Source of the DNA: JADDRA01 sp051005375
GTDB taxonomy: Bacteria > Actinomycetota > Acidimicrobiia > Acidimicrobiales > CADCSY01
DNA: 22,366 nucleotides
Direction: 5' to 3'
NCBI GenBank assembly: GCA_051005375.1
Contig: JBPCJK010000178.1
Span: 1 to 22,366, forward strand
In this document: positions 7,547-15,218 of the stretch, piece after piece
How the letters are laid out: every line of letters starts with the position of its first letter
Position numbering within the stretch: position 1 is the stretch's first letter
The notes under the pieces: model-generated
The model's input: the letters and a program-made list of their open reading frames with translations, nothing else
Databases searched by the model: none
Told to the model about the DNA's origin: nothing
Made by a program: the position numbers and the translations under genes

Positions 7547-7553
7547 GGAGGAG
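7547..7553 (+). promoter_or_regulatory. Ribosome binding site GGAGGAG for a TTG start
   Basis: One of the few strong Shine-Dalgarno sequences in the window, 4 bases before TTG 7558. It fixes that rare start codon and suggests translation from a leadered or polycistronic mRNA. Confidence 0.7.
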
Positions 7554-7557
7554 CCCC

Positions 7558-9174
7558 TTGCACGACACATCCGAGGACGACGCGACCGGGGCCGACGCCG
7601 CCCTGCCCGAGCCGGCCCGGGCGGACCCGATGAAGGGTCGCCGGCGCACCGTCGGCGAGCTGATGCGGGCTCCGGCCGTCACCGCCCTACCCGGCGAGAC
7701 CATGGCCGAGGTGGCGGTGCGCATGGACAAGGAGCGGGTGAGCTGCGTGGTGGTGGTCGAGGGGGCGCATCCCCTCGGCATCCTCACTGAGCGCGACATC
7801 GTCCGCTTCGCCGCCTCCGGGGCCGACCCCGCACGCACCCCCGCGGCCGACTGGATGACCGAGCGACCCGACACCGTCGATCCCGGTGCCGAGGCTGGTG
7901 ACGCCTTCGCTCGACTGGCCGAGCGCGGCTACCGCCACATCCCCGTGGTGGCCGACGACGAGCTGGTGGGTGTGGTGTCGATGCCCGACCTGATGGGCGT
8001 CGCCCAGATCCAGCCCATGCTCCACCCGGGGGAAGTCGAGGCCCCCAGGGGGCTGGCCGGGGTCATCGTGGCCGACACGCTGATCGGTGACGTCCGGGGC
8101 CAGGAGGGCTTCTACCACTACCGCCAGTACGACGCCCGGGAGCTGGCGGAGAAGCGCACCTTGGAAGACGTGTGGTACCTGCTCTTCGACGGCGAGCTTC
8201 CCACCGCCAACCAGCGGACCGCCTTCGTCGACCAGGTCCGTACGCGACGATCGCTCCCCGACGAGCTTCGCCCGTTGCTGGCGACCATCGCCGCCACGGG
8301 GCCGACGTTCCAGCCCCTCGAAGCCCTGCGCTCGGCGGTGTCGCTGACCGCCGCCACCTTCGGCTTTCGCCCCAGCCTCGACGTGACGACTCGCCAGCTG
8401 AGGGACGACGCGGTGCGGCTGTGCGCCCTGGTCCCCACCTTGACCGCAGCCCTGTTCCGGCTGCGCCGTGGCCAGGAGCCGGTCGAACCCGACCCCCAGC
8501 TGGCGCACGCCGCCAACTACCTGTGGATGCTCAACGGCGAGGTGCCCGAGGCCGCGCACGCGCGGGCCGTGGAGCAGTACCTCATCTCCACCGTCGACCA
8601 CGGCTTCAACGTCTCGACCTTCACCGCCCGCGTAATCACATCGACCGGTGCCGATCTCGGGGCGGCGGTGGTAGGTGCCATCGGAGCGTTGTCAGGGCCG
8701 CTTCACGGAGGCGCTCCCAGCCGTGCCCTCGACATGCTCGATGCCATCGGCGAGCCTGAGCGGGCCGAGGCCTGGATTCGGGAGGCGGTCGCCAGTGGGG
8801 GGCGGATCATGGGTTTCGGCCATCGGGTCTACAAGACCGACGACCCCCGATCGCTGTTGCTGCGGGGCCTGGCCCAGAGGCTCGGTGGCGACAAGGCAGA
8901 GTTCGCTACCACCGTCGAGCGGACCATCGTAGAGGTCCTCGAAGAGCTCAAGCCGGGCCGAGAGCTGCACACCAACGTGGAGTTCTACGCCGGGGTGGTC
9001 ATGGAGCGATGCGGCATCCCTCCCGAGATGTTCACCCCGACCTTCGCCGTCAGCCGGGTCATCGGCTGGTGCGCCAACATCCTCGAGCAGGCCGCCGACA
9101 ACCGCATCATCCGTCCGAGCGCCCGCTACGTGGGCCCCACCCCGCCCCAACCTGTGCCCGAGTTGGTCGAGTGA
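7558..9174 (+). CDS. CBS-domain / citrate synthase fusion protein
   Basis: 538 residues. Residues ~30-150 form two CBS motifs (VGELMRAPAVTALPGETMAE, then GILTERDIVRF; second copy WMTERPDTVDPG and GVVSMPDLMG). Residues ~160-530 are citrate synthase: GLAGVIVADTLIGDVRGQEG, the NVSTFTARV region, GPLHGG near 380, MGFGHRVYK near 417 and the C-terminal GWCANILEQ. The catalytic His residues are present; the usual catalytic Asp of NVDFY is Glu here (NVEFYAG, near 473). The reaction would be condensation of oxaloacetate, or a related 2-oxo acid, with acyl-CoA. CBS pairs bind adenine nucleotides, so allosteric energy sensing is a fair inference. TTG start with strong GGAGGAG. It may be a citrate or 2-methylcitrate synthase. 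Confidence 0.93.
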   Translation: MHDTSEDDATGADAALPEPARADPMKGRRRTVGELMRAPAVTALPGETMAEVAVRMDKERVSCVVVVEGAHPLGILTERDIVRFAASGADPARTPAADWMTERPDTVDPGAEAGDAFARLAERGYRHIPVVADDELVGVVSMPDLMGVAQIQPMLHPGEVEAPRGLAGVIVADTLIGDVRGQEGFYHYRQYDARELAEKRTLEDVWYLLFDGELPTANQRTAFVDQVRTRRSLPDELRPLLATIAATGPTFQPLEALRSAVSLTAATFGFRPSLDVTTRQLRDDAVRLCALVPTLTAALFRLRRGQEPVEPDPQLAHAANYLWMLNGEVPEAAHARAVEQYLISTVDHGFNVSTFTARVITSTGADLGAAVVGAIGALSGPLHGGAPSRALDMLDAIGEPERAEAWIREAVASGGRIMGFGHRVYKTDDPRSLLLRGLAQRLGGDKAEFATTVERTIVEVLEELKPGRELHTNVEFYAGVVMERCGIPPEMFTPTFAVSRVIGWCANILEQAADNRIIRPSARYVGPTPPQPVPELVE

Positions 9175-9193
9175 TCGTCCGGCTCGGCGGCAG

Positions 9194-9634
9194 TTGAGCG
9201 TGGAGGTGGAGGAGGTCACCGAGGTGACCCCTGAGGTGGTGGCTGCGTTCGAGCGCCTGGTCCCCCAGCTCTCCCGGTCGTCGCCGCCCCCGACGCAGGC
9301 CGAGCTGGCCCAGATGGTGGCCTCACCGGCCACCGCCGTGTTCGTCGCCCGCCAGCGCGGGGGTGAGATCGTGGGCAGCCTCACCCTGGCCAGCTTTCGC
9401 ATCCCCACCGGCTTGCGGGCATGGATCGAGGACGTGGTGGTCGACGAGAAGGTCCGGGGGGCGGGTGTGGGCGAGGCCCTTCTGCGCCATGCCCTGGCCC
9501 TGGCCACCGCTGCCGGCGCCCGCAGCGTTGACCTGACCTCACGCCCGTCCCGGGAGGCGGCCAACCGCCTCTACCGCCGAGTGGGCTTCCAGCCCCGGGA
9601 GACAAACGTGTGGCGCTACCAGCGGGAGAGGTGA
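9194..9634 (+). CDS. GNAT family N-acetyltransferase
   Basis: 146 residues. The GNAT acetyl-CoA loop is in VVVDEKVRGAGVGEALLRHA (motif A, near residues 80-100), followed by AANRLYRRVGFQPRETNVWR (motif B). The substrate is unknown; protein, amino acid or small-molecule N-acetylation are all possible. The start is either TTG 9194 or GTG 9200, which are in frame and two codons apart. It lies 19 bases after the citrate synthase fusion and may be cotranscribed with it. The second copy of the dispersed repeat begins 9 bases after the stop. Confidence 0.9.
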   Translation: MSVEVEEVTEVTPEVVAAFERLVPQLSRSSPPPTQAELAQMVASPATAVFVARQRGGEIVGSLTLASFRIPTGLRAWIEDVVVDEKVRGAGVGEALLRHALALATAAGARSVDLTSRPSREAANRLYRRVGFQPRETNVWRYQRER

Positions 9635-9642
9635 ATCAACGG

Positions 9643-9790
9643 CGAACCAGAGGTTCGGCGTTGAGCAGATGGCGCTCCGGCCGACCGGCGAAGCCGGCCG
9701 ACCTCCACTGAAGCGACATGGGCGAGCTTGCGCTCGCCGGGCCGCCATCCAGGCAAGACCGCCTCCGGCGGCGGGAGTGGCCGGCGCCCG
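9643..9790. repeat. Dispersed hairpin-rich repeat, copy 2
   Basis: Counterpart of 3561-3745, with the same block order. Hairpins: CGAACC/GGTTCG (9643-9657), CCGGC-GAA-GCCGG (near 9684-9696), GGCGAGC-TTGC-GCTCGCC (9721-9738) and CCGCC-TCC-GGCGG (9759-9771). It fills most of the otherwise gene-free stretch 9635-9919. The rest (9791-9880) holds nothing I can name. Confidence 0.7.
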
Positions 9791-9880
9791 ATGGTCGAGC
9801 GATTCTCAACCACCACGGCGGCCGCAGGCCATGGGGGTCTGACGGAGCACCCGGGGGCGGTGTCGGGTGGTCGGGTATCC

Positions 9881-9911
9881 TTGTCGTGGACGACGAGGAG
9901 CCGGGTAGGGT
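9881..9911 (+). promoter_or_regulatory. Promoter: TTGTCG and TAGGGT, leaderless
   Basis: A possible -35 TTGTCG (9881-9886) lies 19 bases before the -10 TAGGGT (9906-9911), which is 8 bases before the ATG at 9920. Confidence 0.55.
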
Positions 9912-9919
9912 CGTTCGGG

Positions 9920-10408
9920 ATGCTGTACCGGCTGACGGCCGACGCGGTGGTGCTCCTCCACTTGGCCTACCTGGCCTTCCTGATCGGTGGGAGCCTGTTG
10001 GCGTGGCGGTGGCCCCGGCTGGTCTGGCTGCACGTCCCCTCGCTGGCCTGGGGCCTGGTCAGCATAACCGTCGGCCTTGAATGCCCGCTGACGGTCGTGG
10101 AGAACCACTTCCGCCGGCTGGCCGGTCAGCAGGGGTACACCGGCGGTTTCATCGACCACTACATCGAAGGGGTGGTCTACCCCGAGCGTTACCTGCCGCT
10201 GGTTCGGGTCCTCATCGTCGTCGCCGTGGTGGCCGGCTACGTCCTGCTCTTCCACGGGGTCGGCCAGCGGGAGCGGCCCGCCGCCGATCGAGTTCGTCCG
10301 CCCGGCGAGGGCGACATCCCCGACGCTGGCTCCACGGAGGCTGAGCCATCCCCCGAGCCTCAGCCGAGGTCGGCGGGGGTGACCGGGCGGGGCTCGGCCG
10401 ACGCGTAG
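9920..10408 (+). CDS. DUF2784 family membrane protein
   Basis: 162 residues. It starts MLYRLTADAVVLLHLAYLAF, has further hydrophobic helices, and carries the family marks VWLHVPSLAWG, GLECPLTVVENHFR and the YIEGVVYPERY segment. The function of DUF2784 is unknown; the set of charged and Cys residues between helices is conserved in the family. The last ~40 residues (RPPGEGDIPDAG and on) are an Ala/Pro/Glu-rich tail not needed by the family. The final 49 bases overlap, tail to tail, the 3' end of the lytic transglycosylase. The frame extends upstream to 9728 through the repeat, but the promoter at 9906 supports ATG 9920. Confidence 0.88.
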   Translation: MLYRLTADAVVLLHLAYLAFLIGGSLLAWRWPRLVWLHVPSLAWGLVSITVGLECPLTVVENHFRRLAGQQGYTGGFIDHYIEGVVYPERYLPLVRVLIVVAVVAGYVLLFHGVGQRERPAADRVRPPGEGDIPDAGSTEAEPSPEPQPRSAGVTGRGSADA

Positions 10409-11406
10409 CCCACCGGGAGAAGGACGTCGCCCAGGTCGGTCACGAAGTACACCTGCCAGGAGTAGTAGCCGAGGTAGGCCCGCTCGTCGGCCACCATCTG
10501 CTCGGCGTAGGCGCTCACGGCGTCGACGTACCATGACACCGGGTTGTAGCGGAACAGGGCGTTGGACATGTCGTCCCGGGTGCCACCGTTGGCTGACAGG
10601 TAGCGGGCGGCAGCCATGATGGCGTCGTGGGGGTCGTCGATGTCGCCTTCGCCGTACCGGGCCCACGTGCCGGGGATGAACTGCATCGGACCCCGGGCGC
10701 CGGCCGAGCTGTACCCCCGGATCCGGCCCATGCGGGTCTCGGTCAGGTTCACCGCCGCCAGGTACTGCCAGGGCACCCCGTAGGCCGCCTCCCCCTCCTC
10801 GTAATAGGCCCGGAGCTCGGCGGCGGGGGCGGGCTCGACGATGCGCCACGCCGGGAGCGTGACCTGGGGCACGCGCACCGGGCGGCGCAGCTCACGCCCG
10901 GCGCCCACGTTGGCTGCCATCACCGGGCGAAGGTCCTCGGGAAGGGCGGCCGACACCGCCGCGTCCCAGTCCGGGTGCAGGACCAGGGCCCGGTAGGCGA
11001 CCTGTTGCAGGTGGCCGAAGTGGGCCAGCTGCTCGGGGGTCGACGCCGGGTCGCGGATCCCCCGCTCGGCGGCGAGGAGCTGGGCAGTCAGCTCGGCCGG
11101 GTCGCTGCCGGCGACCGGGGCGATGGCCAGGTCAACCACCGACGGGCTGGCCTCGGCCGGTGCCACCTGGACGGGGACGGCCTCGGACGGGACCGGCTCG
11201 GAGGCTCCGTCTCCCTGTTCCTCGGGTACCGGAGACGGCGTGGATGGGAGGGCGAACGCCGGCCGGCGGTTGACCCGCTCCAGGCGGACGGCGGCCTCGA
11301 CGGCGGCGTCGCCCGACCGGTCAGGACTGGGCTTGATGCTGCGCTCGGCCGCTACCCCTGCGATCACGGCGACGACGAGGGCGAGGAGGAGGAGGCGGCG
11401 GGCCAC
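10360..11406 (-). CDS. Membrane-anchored lytic transglycosylase (SLT fold)
   Basis: 348 residues. An N-terminal hydrophobic segment (residues ~4-20) acts as signal anchor. A Pro/Ala/Glu-rich linker (~50-90) and a helical region (~100-190) follow. The transglycosylase domain begins near 198: YGVPWQYLAAVNLTETRMG with putative catalytic Glu223, then SSAGARGPMQFIPGTWARYG, the DIDDPHDAIMAAARYL helix and ALFRYNPVSWYV. Family role: cleavage of peptidoglycan between MurNAc and GlcNAc, forming 1,6-anhydro ends, outside the cytoplasmic membrane. GTG start; the upstream TAGGCT overlaps the stop codon of the preceding hydrolase gene, 12 bases away, so the two genes may be cotranscribed or the second may have its own promoter. 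Confidence 0.9.
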   Translation of the reverse strand: MARRLLLLALVVAVIAGVAAERSIKPSPDRSGDAAVEAAVRLERVNRRPAFALPSTPSPVPEEQGDGASEPVPSEAVPVQVAPAEASPSVVDLAIAPVAGSDPAELTAQLLAAERGIRDPASTPEQLAHFGHLQQVAYRALVLHPDWDAAVSAALPEDLRPVMAANVGAGRELRRPVRVPQVTLPAWRIVEPAPAAELRAYYEEGEAAYGVPWQYLAAVNLTETRMGRIRGYSSAGARGPMQFIPGTWARYGEGDIDDPHDAIMAAARYLSANGGTRDDMSNALFRYNPVSWYVDAVSAYAEQMVADERAYLGYYSWQVYFVTDLGDVLLPVGYASAEPRPVTPADLG

Positions 11407-11415
11407 GGAACGCGC

Positions 11416-11421
11416 AGCCTA
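11416..11421 (-). promoter_or_regulatory. Possible -10 box TAGGCT overlapping the hydrolase stop codon
   Basis: On the - strand the TAG is the hydrolase stop codon, and TAGGCT ends 9 bases before the GTG at 11406. It could be chance, since any TAG stop followed by NNT creates this pattern. Confidence 0.3.
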
Positions 11422-12237
11422 CCGAGGGTGCGGCGGCTCCTGGCATCGCCCCAGGAGGCCCATCACCGTGGCGTTGAAGGCATCGACGGCCTCCAGGTTC
11501 GAGAGATGCCCAGCGCCGGCGAGCACGGACAGCTCTGCTCCGGGGATGACCGCCAACATGTCTCGGGCGACATCCGGAGGCGACAGGGCGTCCTCCTCGC
11601 CCACGACGACCATGGTGGGGACGTCGATGCCGGTCAGCTCCGGCGTCGAGTCAGGTCGGCGCTTCATGGCCTCCAGTGCGCCCACGTAACCTGCCGGCGG
11701 GCTGTCCATCAGGTGGCGGGCGGCGTCCACCAACTCGGGCCGGCGCAGCCGGGTGTGTTCGCTGAGCAGGCCCTGCACGAGCGTGTCGATCAGCCCTGCG
11801 GTCCCCTCCTCGGCCACCTGGCGCTGCTGGGCGCTCCGCCGCTCGGCGGCCTCGTTGGTGTCGGGACCGGGTCGGGTGTCGGCCAGGACCAACCCGGCCA
11901 GCCGGGCCCGGTGGCGGCGCAGGAAGGAGAAGGCGACGTAGCCGCCCATCGACAGCCCGGCCAGGACGATCCGGTCGAGCCCGAGATGGTTGGCCAGGCC
12001 GGCCACGCTGTCGGCCCACGCCTCGACCGAGTATGCGTCGGGGTCGTCGGGGACGTCCGACCCACCGAAGCCGACCAGGTCGGGGGCGATCACCCGCACC
12101 CGTGCGGACAGGGCCTCGAGCTGGGGCGCCCACATGCCGGCGTGAAGGGGGAAGGCGTGGAGCAGCACCAGCACCGGATCGCCGGTGCCCCGATCGAGGT
12201 AGTGCAGCCGGACGCCGTCGACGGTGGCCATGGGCAC
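11419..12237 (-). CDS. Alpha/beta hydrolase
   Basis: 272 residues from GTG 12237. It has the HAFPLHAGMW oxyanion segment near residue 28, the nucleophile elbow GLSMGG (Ser near 94), the acid in VVGEEDALSPP and His in LAGAGHLSNLE. The overall pattern resembles 3-oxoadipate enol-lactonase and other small serine hydrolases, but the substrate is not readable and no catabolic partners are nearby. Starts at TTG 12240, GTG 12237 and ATG 12231 are all in frame. The TAGGGT box 6 bases before GTG favours 12237. It is followed after 12 bases by the lytic transglycosylase on the same strand and is divergent from the broken gene at 12266. Confidence 0.9.
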   Translation of the reverse strand: MPMATVDGVRLHYLDRGTGDPVLVLLHAFPLHAGMWAPQLEALSARVRVIAPDLVGFGGSDVPDDPDAYSVEAWADSVAGLANHLGLDRIVLAGLSMGGYVAFSFLRRHRARLAGLVLADTRPGPDTNEAAERRSAQQRQVAEEGTAGLIDTLVQGLLSEHTRLRRPELVDAARHLMDSPPAGYVGALEAMKRRPDSTPELTGIDVPTMVVVGEEDALSPPDVARDMLAVIPGAELSVLAGAGHLSNLEAVDAFNATVMGLLGRCQEPPHPR

Positions 12238-12243
12238 CAACTG

Positions 12244-12249
12244 ACCCTA
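12244..12249 (-). promoter_or_regulatory. -10 box TAGGGT, leaderless promoter
   Basis: On the - strand, TAGGGT ends 6 bases before GTG 12237, choosing it over the neighbouring TTG and ATG. Confidence 0.5.
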
Positions 12250-12265
12250 CCGCCGGCGCCGGGGG

Positions 12266-12813
12266 ATGGCGTCCGGGCTCTTCGAGCAGATGGATGCCGA
12301 ACGGGCGACCGGGAAGATGTTCACCCTGCGCCAGTGGCTGGCCGATCATCCTCCCGCCGACACCGCCTTCACCCAGTTCATCGCCGGCGTCGCCCGCCGT
12401 GTCCAGGGCGGCGAACCTTTCCTGCCCTGTGTGCGCGACCTGCTGGACGAGGTGGGCCTCATGGCCACGCCCGCCCAACGTCATCGAACCATCACCCACG
12501 CTCCAGAACCCACCGGCGATGTTCGCTACGACGCCTACCTGGCCGCACTTGCGAGCACCTGGCGGCCGAGCACGACCTCGAGCGACCTGCATGGACCTGC
12601 GAGCGCGAGCGCTTCCTCGACCGGTTCTGGTTCGTGGGCGAGGTGAAGGGTTTTCGAACCGTCGCCATGACCTGTTCCACTCGGGGGAAGGCTCCGTTCA
12701 TACGTTCATACAGCATGTCCGCCAGCCGGCCTGCCCGGCTCAGCGAAGGCCCGCCTCGGGCGGCTCAGGCCGGATCGAGGCGGGAGACCGTGCCGGCGAT
12801 GGACACGACATAG
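12266..12813 (+). pseudogene. Frameshifted actinobacterial hypothetical gene
   Basis: The frame from ATG 12266 encodes a plausible protein (FTLRQWLADHPPADTAF, then FLPCVRDLLDEVGLM and EPTGDVRYDAYLAALA) to about 12553. The natural continuation is in the -1 frame: EHLAAEHDLERPAW, then RFLDRFWFVGEVKGFRTVAM. Reading GCGAG at 12551-12555 as GCGGAG (one lost G) would restore the join. I recall similar intact proteins of this layout in Streptomyces and relatives, of unknown function, sometimes next to nucleotidyltransferase genes; that is memory, not a search. The 3' end after about 12680 (CGTTCATA twice in tandem at 12695-12710) no longer looks conserved, and it overlaps the next gene's 3' end. It is a decayed gene or a sequencing indel. 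Confidence 0.65.
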
Positions 12814-13991
12814 AGCTCGCCGCCAGGGTCCTCGAAGAAGGAGACCAGGGTGCCCTCCTCGACCCCTACGCCGAGGTCGGCGCGACCCGCCACCTTGCCG
12901 TCGGCGACGGCGAGCGCCCACAGCCGGGCCGTCCCGAGGTCGCCGAAGACGTAGGCCCCCTGCAGGCCAGGGATGCGAGTGCCCCGGTAGACGAAACCGC
13001 CGGTGACCGAGTACCCGTTGTCGTGGGTGTAGTCGTAGACCGGGGCGACAGCGCCGGGGGGCGGCGTTCCCTTGAACGGTCGGCTCCCCTCCAGAGCCGG
13101 CCAACCCATGTTGGCGCCGCCGGCCGATCCCGCAGGGAGGAGGTCGACCTCCTCGACGGCGTTCTGGCCGACGTCGGCGATCCACAGGTCGCCGGTGGCC
13201 TGGTCGAAGGAGAACCTCCAGGGGTTCCGCAGCCCGTAGACGAAGACCTCGCCTCGGCCACCGCCACCGGCGAAGGGGTTGTCGGCGGGGATGGCGTAGG
13301 GCGCGTCGCCCTGGGCACGAGGATCGATGCGCAGGATGGAGCCCAACAGCGTGTTCGGGTTCTGGGCGTTGGCCATCGGGTCGCCGGCGCCGCCGCCGTC
13401 GCCCAGGCCGACGTAGAGCAACCCGTCAGGACCGAAGGTTACGTGGCCCCCGTTATGGTTGGAGAAGGGCTGGTCGACCATGAGCAGGGTGCGACGGGAG
13501 CCCAGATCGATGTCGGCTCCGCCCTGGCCCATGGCGTACTCCTCGAGCCGGCTGTTGCCGTCGAGGTTGGTGTAGCTGACGTAGAGGTGGCCCCCGTCGG
13601 GAGCGAAGGCCAGGCCCAGCAGGCCTCGCTCTCCCTCGGTGGTGGTCTCCACCTCCAGCAGCGGTTGAAGACGGACGCCGCCGCCGCCGACGACCATCAC
13701 CCGTCCCCCTCGCTGGGCCACGAAGAGGAGGTCGTAGCCGGGGCGCACGGCCATGGTCACCGGGGCGTCGAGGCGGGCGACCTCGGTGAGGCGGACCCGC
13801 ACCCCGGCCAGGTCCTGCATGGTGGCGTTGGCCAGTGGGGTGCCGGCCGAGAGCGCAGTGGTGGTGCTGGTGGCCGGAACCGTCGCTGCCGGCTGGTCTG
13901 ACGTGGCGCCCTGGCCGTCGTCTCTGCCACCGGCACAGGCGCCGCTGAGGGTGGCGGCTACGGCCAGGAGCACCGGAAGCAGTCGTCGCAC
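12765..13991 (-). CDS. PQQ-dependent sugar dehydrogenase, exported (GSDH fold)
   Basis: 408 residues from GTG 13991. N-terminus: VRRLLPVLLAVAATLSGACAGG, a signal peptide with a lipobox-like Cys, followed by a Thr/Ala-rich linker. The beta-propeller signatures of soluble glucose/aldose dehydrogenases are present: GERGLLGLAFAPDG, NHNGGHVTFGPDGLLYVGLG, LLGSILRID, GLRNPWRFSFD and WIADVGQNAVEEVDLL. Family role: oxidation of aldose sugars using PQQ outside the membrane. Some members lack activity, so substrate and cofactor use are inferred. The longer frame to 14699 is antisense to nothing useful and lacks the signal peptide at its start. A GACCAT box 6 bases before the GTG is a weak promoter candidate. 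The gap 13992-14097 holds only short inverted repeats. Confidence 0.92.
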   Translation of the reverse strand: MRRLLPVLLAVAATLSGACAGGRDDGQGATSDQPAATVPATSTTTALSAGTPLANATMQDLAGVRVRLTEVARLDAPVTMAVRPGYDLLFVAQRGGRVMVVGGGGVRLQPLLEVETTTEGERGLLGLAFAPDGGHLYVSYTNLDGNSRLEEYAMGQGGADIDLGSRRTLLMVDQPFSNHNGGHVTFGPDGLLYVGLGDGGGAGDPMANAQNPNTLLGSILRIDPRAQGDAPYAIPADNPFAGGGGRGEVFVYGLRNPWRFSFDQATGDLWIADVGQNAVEEVDLLPAGSAGGANMGWPALEGSRPFKGTPPPGAVAPVYDYTHDNGYSVTGGFVYRGTRIPGLQGAYVFGDLGTARLWALAVADGKVAGRADLGVGVEEGTLVSFFEDPGGELYVVSIAGTVSRLDPA

Positions 13992-14097
13992 CCGTCCATG
14001 GTCGCACGAGACCGGGTCGCTCCGGCTTCGCCGGTCTGGGACTTCAAGCTCGAGCGAGAGCTCGATCAGGTGGTAGAGGCGCGCCACCTCGGGCTGC

Positions 14098-15111
14098 TCA
14101 GCGTCCGGGGCGCACGAACCGCCTGACGTCCGCGAGGTCCTCCTCGAGTGCCGCGGCTGCCCGGTCGTCGAGCGGAGCAAACGGCCGGAGCTCGCCGGCA
14201 GAGGTCCACGTCCCGACGATCCGCCCATCGACCAGGATCGACGGGCGGAAGCTCCCGTTGCTCGTGACGACGTGGCGGGGGTCGTGGAGGACCCAGTCGC
14301 GCCGAGCCCAGCCGTGCAGCAGCGGGTCGAACGGGCCGAGCAGCCGGGGGCCGGGCAGCAGCGCCGCTGGCAAGCGTCCGCGCAGGTCGGCCAGACCGTC
14401 GCCGAGCTCGTCGACGTCCACTCCGGCCAGGCCCCGACGGGCGTCGCCGAGGGTGATCCCGGCCCAGGCCGCGAGGTCCCTCGCTGTCGCCGGCCCGTGA
14501 CCGCGTAGGTAGCGGCGCGCCAACTCGGCCAGAGCGACATCGCGGTCGAGTGTCGGCACCTCCCCGAGCCACTCGCGCACCAACACGAAGGCCTGCTCGC
14601 GCCCGACGACGGGACCGCGGACGACAAGGCCGAGGATCGTCGCCCGCAGCAGGACGTGCACGAACGCCTGCCCCGCCGTCGGGACGCCGCCCCTCTCAAG
14701 GTGGGCGGCCAGGTCGGCCTTGACGAGCGGTCCCTCCTCGGTGAGGGCGCGCGTCACCACCGCCACACCGCGATCCGCCGCACCCGGGGTCACGCCCTCC
14801 TGGCTCAGGCGCCGGGCGTTGGACGTCGCCAGCTGTGGCGTGGTCAGGGCGTGGAGCCACGGCCAGTCCTCGCCGCGGACGAGGTGCAGGGTCCCCCGAT
14901 TGACCCAGGAGACGATCAGCTGGCGATCCGCGAGCGCCCGATCGACGTCCGCCGCCGCCCGGTCACGCGTGCGGACACGCGTGGCCAGCCGGGCGCCGCG
15001 AAGGTCCTGGGCCTGGATGGCCAGCAGCTGCTCGCAGGTCGCAACCGGCCCGGCCAGCGGCGGCCCTCCGAGCGCCTGGGCGTACAGGCGCGACGCGACG
15101 AGGTCGGTCAT
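14098..15111 (-). CDS. AlkZ-like winged-helix DNA glycosylase family protein
   Basis: 337 residues, a member of the HTH_42 (winged helix DNA-binding) family. The Q-x-Q motif that defines AlkZ/YcaQ-type glycosylases is at Gln33 and Gln35 in LLAIQAQDLRGARLATRVR. Further family marks are WVNRGTLHLV, DWPWLHALTTPQ, RRYLRGHGPATARDLAAWAG, LLGPFDPLLHGWARRDWVL and the C-terminal ILVDGRIVGTW. Known: AlkZ and its relatives unhook interstrand crosslinks or excise alkylated purines; many actinobacterial paralogs are untested. The G+C and codon pattern is like the neighbours. ATG start; no TANNNT box at the usual distance and no good Shine-Dalgarno. It lies about 106 bases before the sugar dehydrogenase on the same strand. 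Confidence 0.9.
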   Translation of the reverse strand: MTDLVASRLYAQALGGPPLAGPVATCEQLLAIQAQDLRGARLATRVRTRDRAAADVDRALADRQLIVSWVNRGTLHLVRGEDWPWLHALTTPQLATSNARRLSQEGVTPGAADRGVAVVTRALTEEGPLVKADLAAHLERGGVPTAGQAFVHVLLRATILGLVVRGPVVGREQAFVLVREWLGEVPTLDRDVALAELARRYLRGHGPATARDLAAWAGITLGDARRGLAGVDVDELGDGLADLRGRLPAALLPGPRLLGPFDPLLHGWARRDWVLHDPRHVVTSNGSFRPSILVDGRIVGTWTSAGELRPFAPLDDRAAAALEEDLADVRRFVRPGR

Positions 15112-15206
15112 GCCCGTGCGATGCCGGCGATCAGGGACGTCACCCCGTCTTCGCCGGCGGAGCTCCGACGAGGCACTACTGGTGCACCGCAGACCGCGCC
15201 AGCCGA

Positions 15207-15212
15207 TAGCCT
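15207..15212 (+). promoter_or_regulatory. -10 box TAGCCT, leaderless promoter
   Basis: TAGCCT is followed directly by ATGGGGATG. The 6-base spacing used elsewhere in the window picks the second ATG (15219), because the first would begin right at the box. Confidence 0.55.
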
Positions 15213-15218
15213 ATGGGG

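Noticed and set aside
12749..12761. Hairpin GCCCG-CCT-CGGGC as a terminator between convergent genes
   Set aside because: Five base pairs only in a GC-rich background and no T tract; too weak to call.
10627..12813. A very long open frame (over 700 codons) on the + strand across the transglycosylase and hydrolase genes
   Set aside because: It is antisense to two well-supported genes and has the low-complexity Arg/Gly/His/Val makeup of GC-rich shadow frames. Only its last part (about 12553 onward) is used, as the frameshifted tail of the broken gene.
13992..14060. A third copy of the dispersed repeat
   Set aside because: It has CGCTCCGG and short inverted repeats (CCGGC-GAA-GCCGG type) but not the ordered blocks shared by the other two copies.
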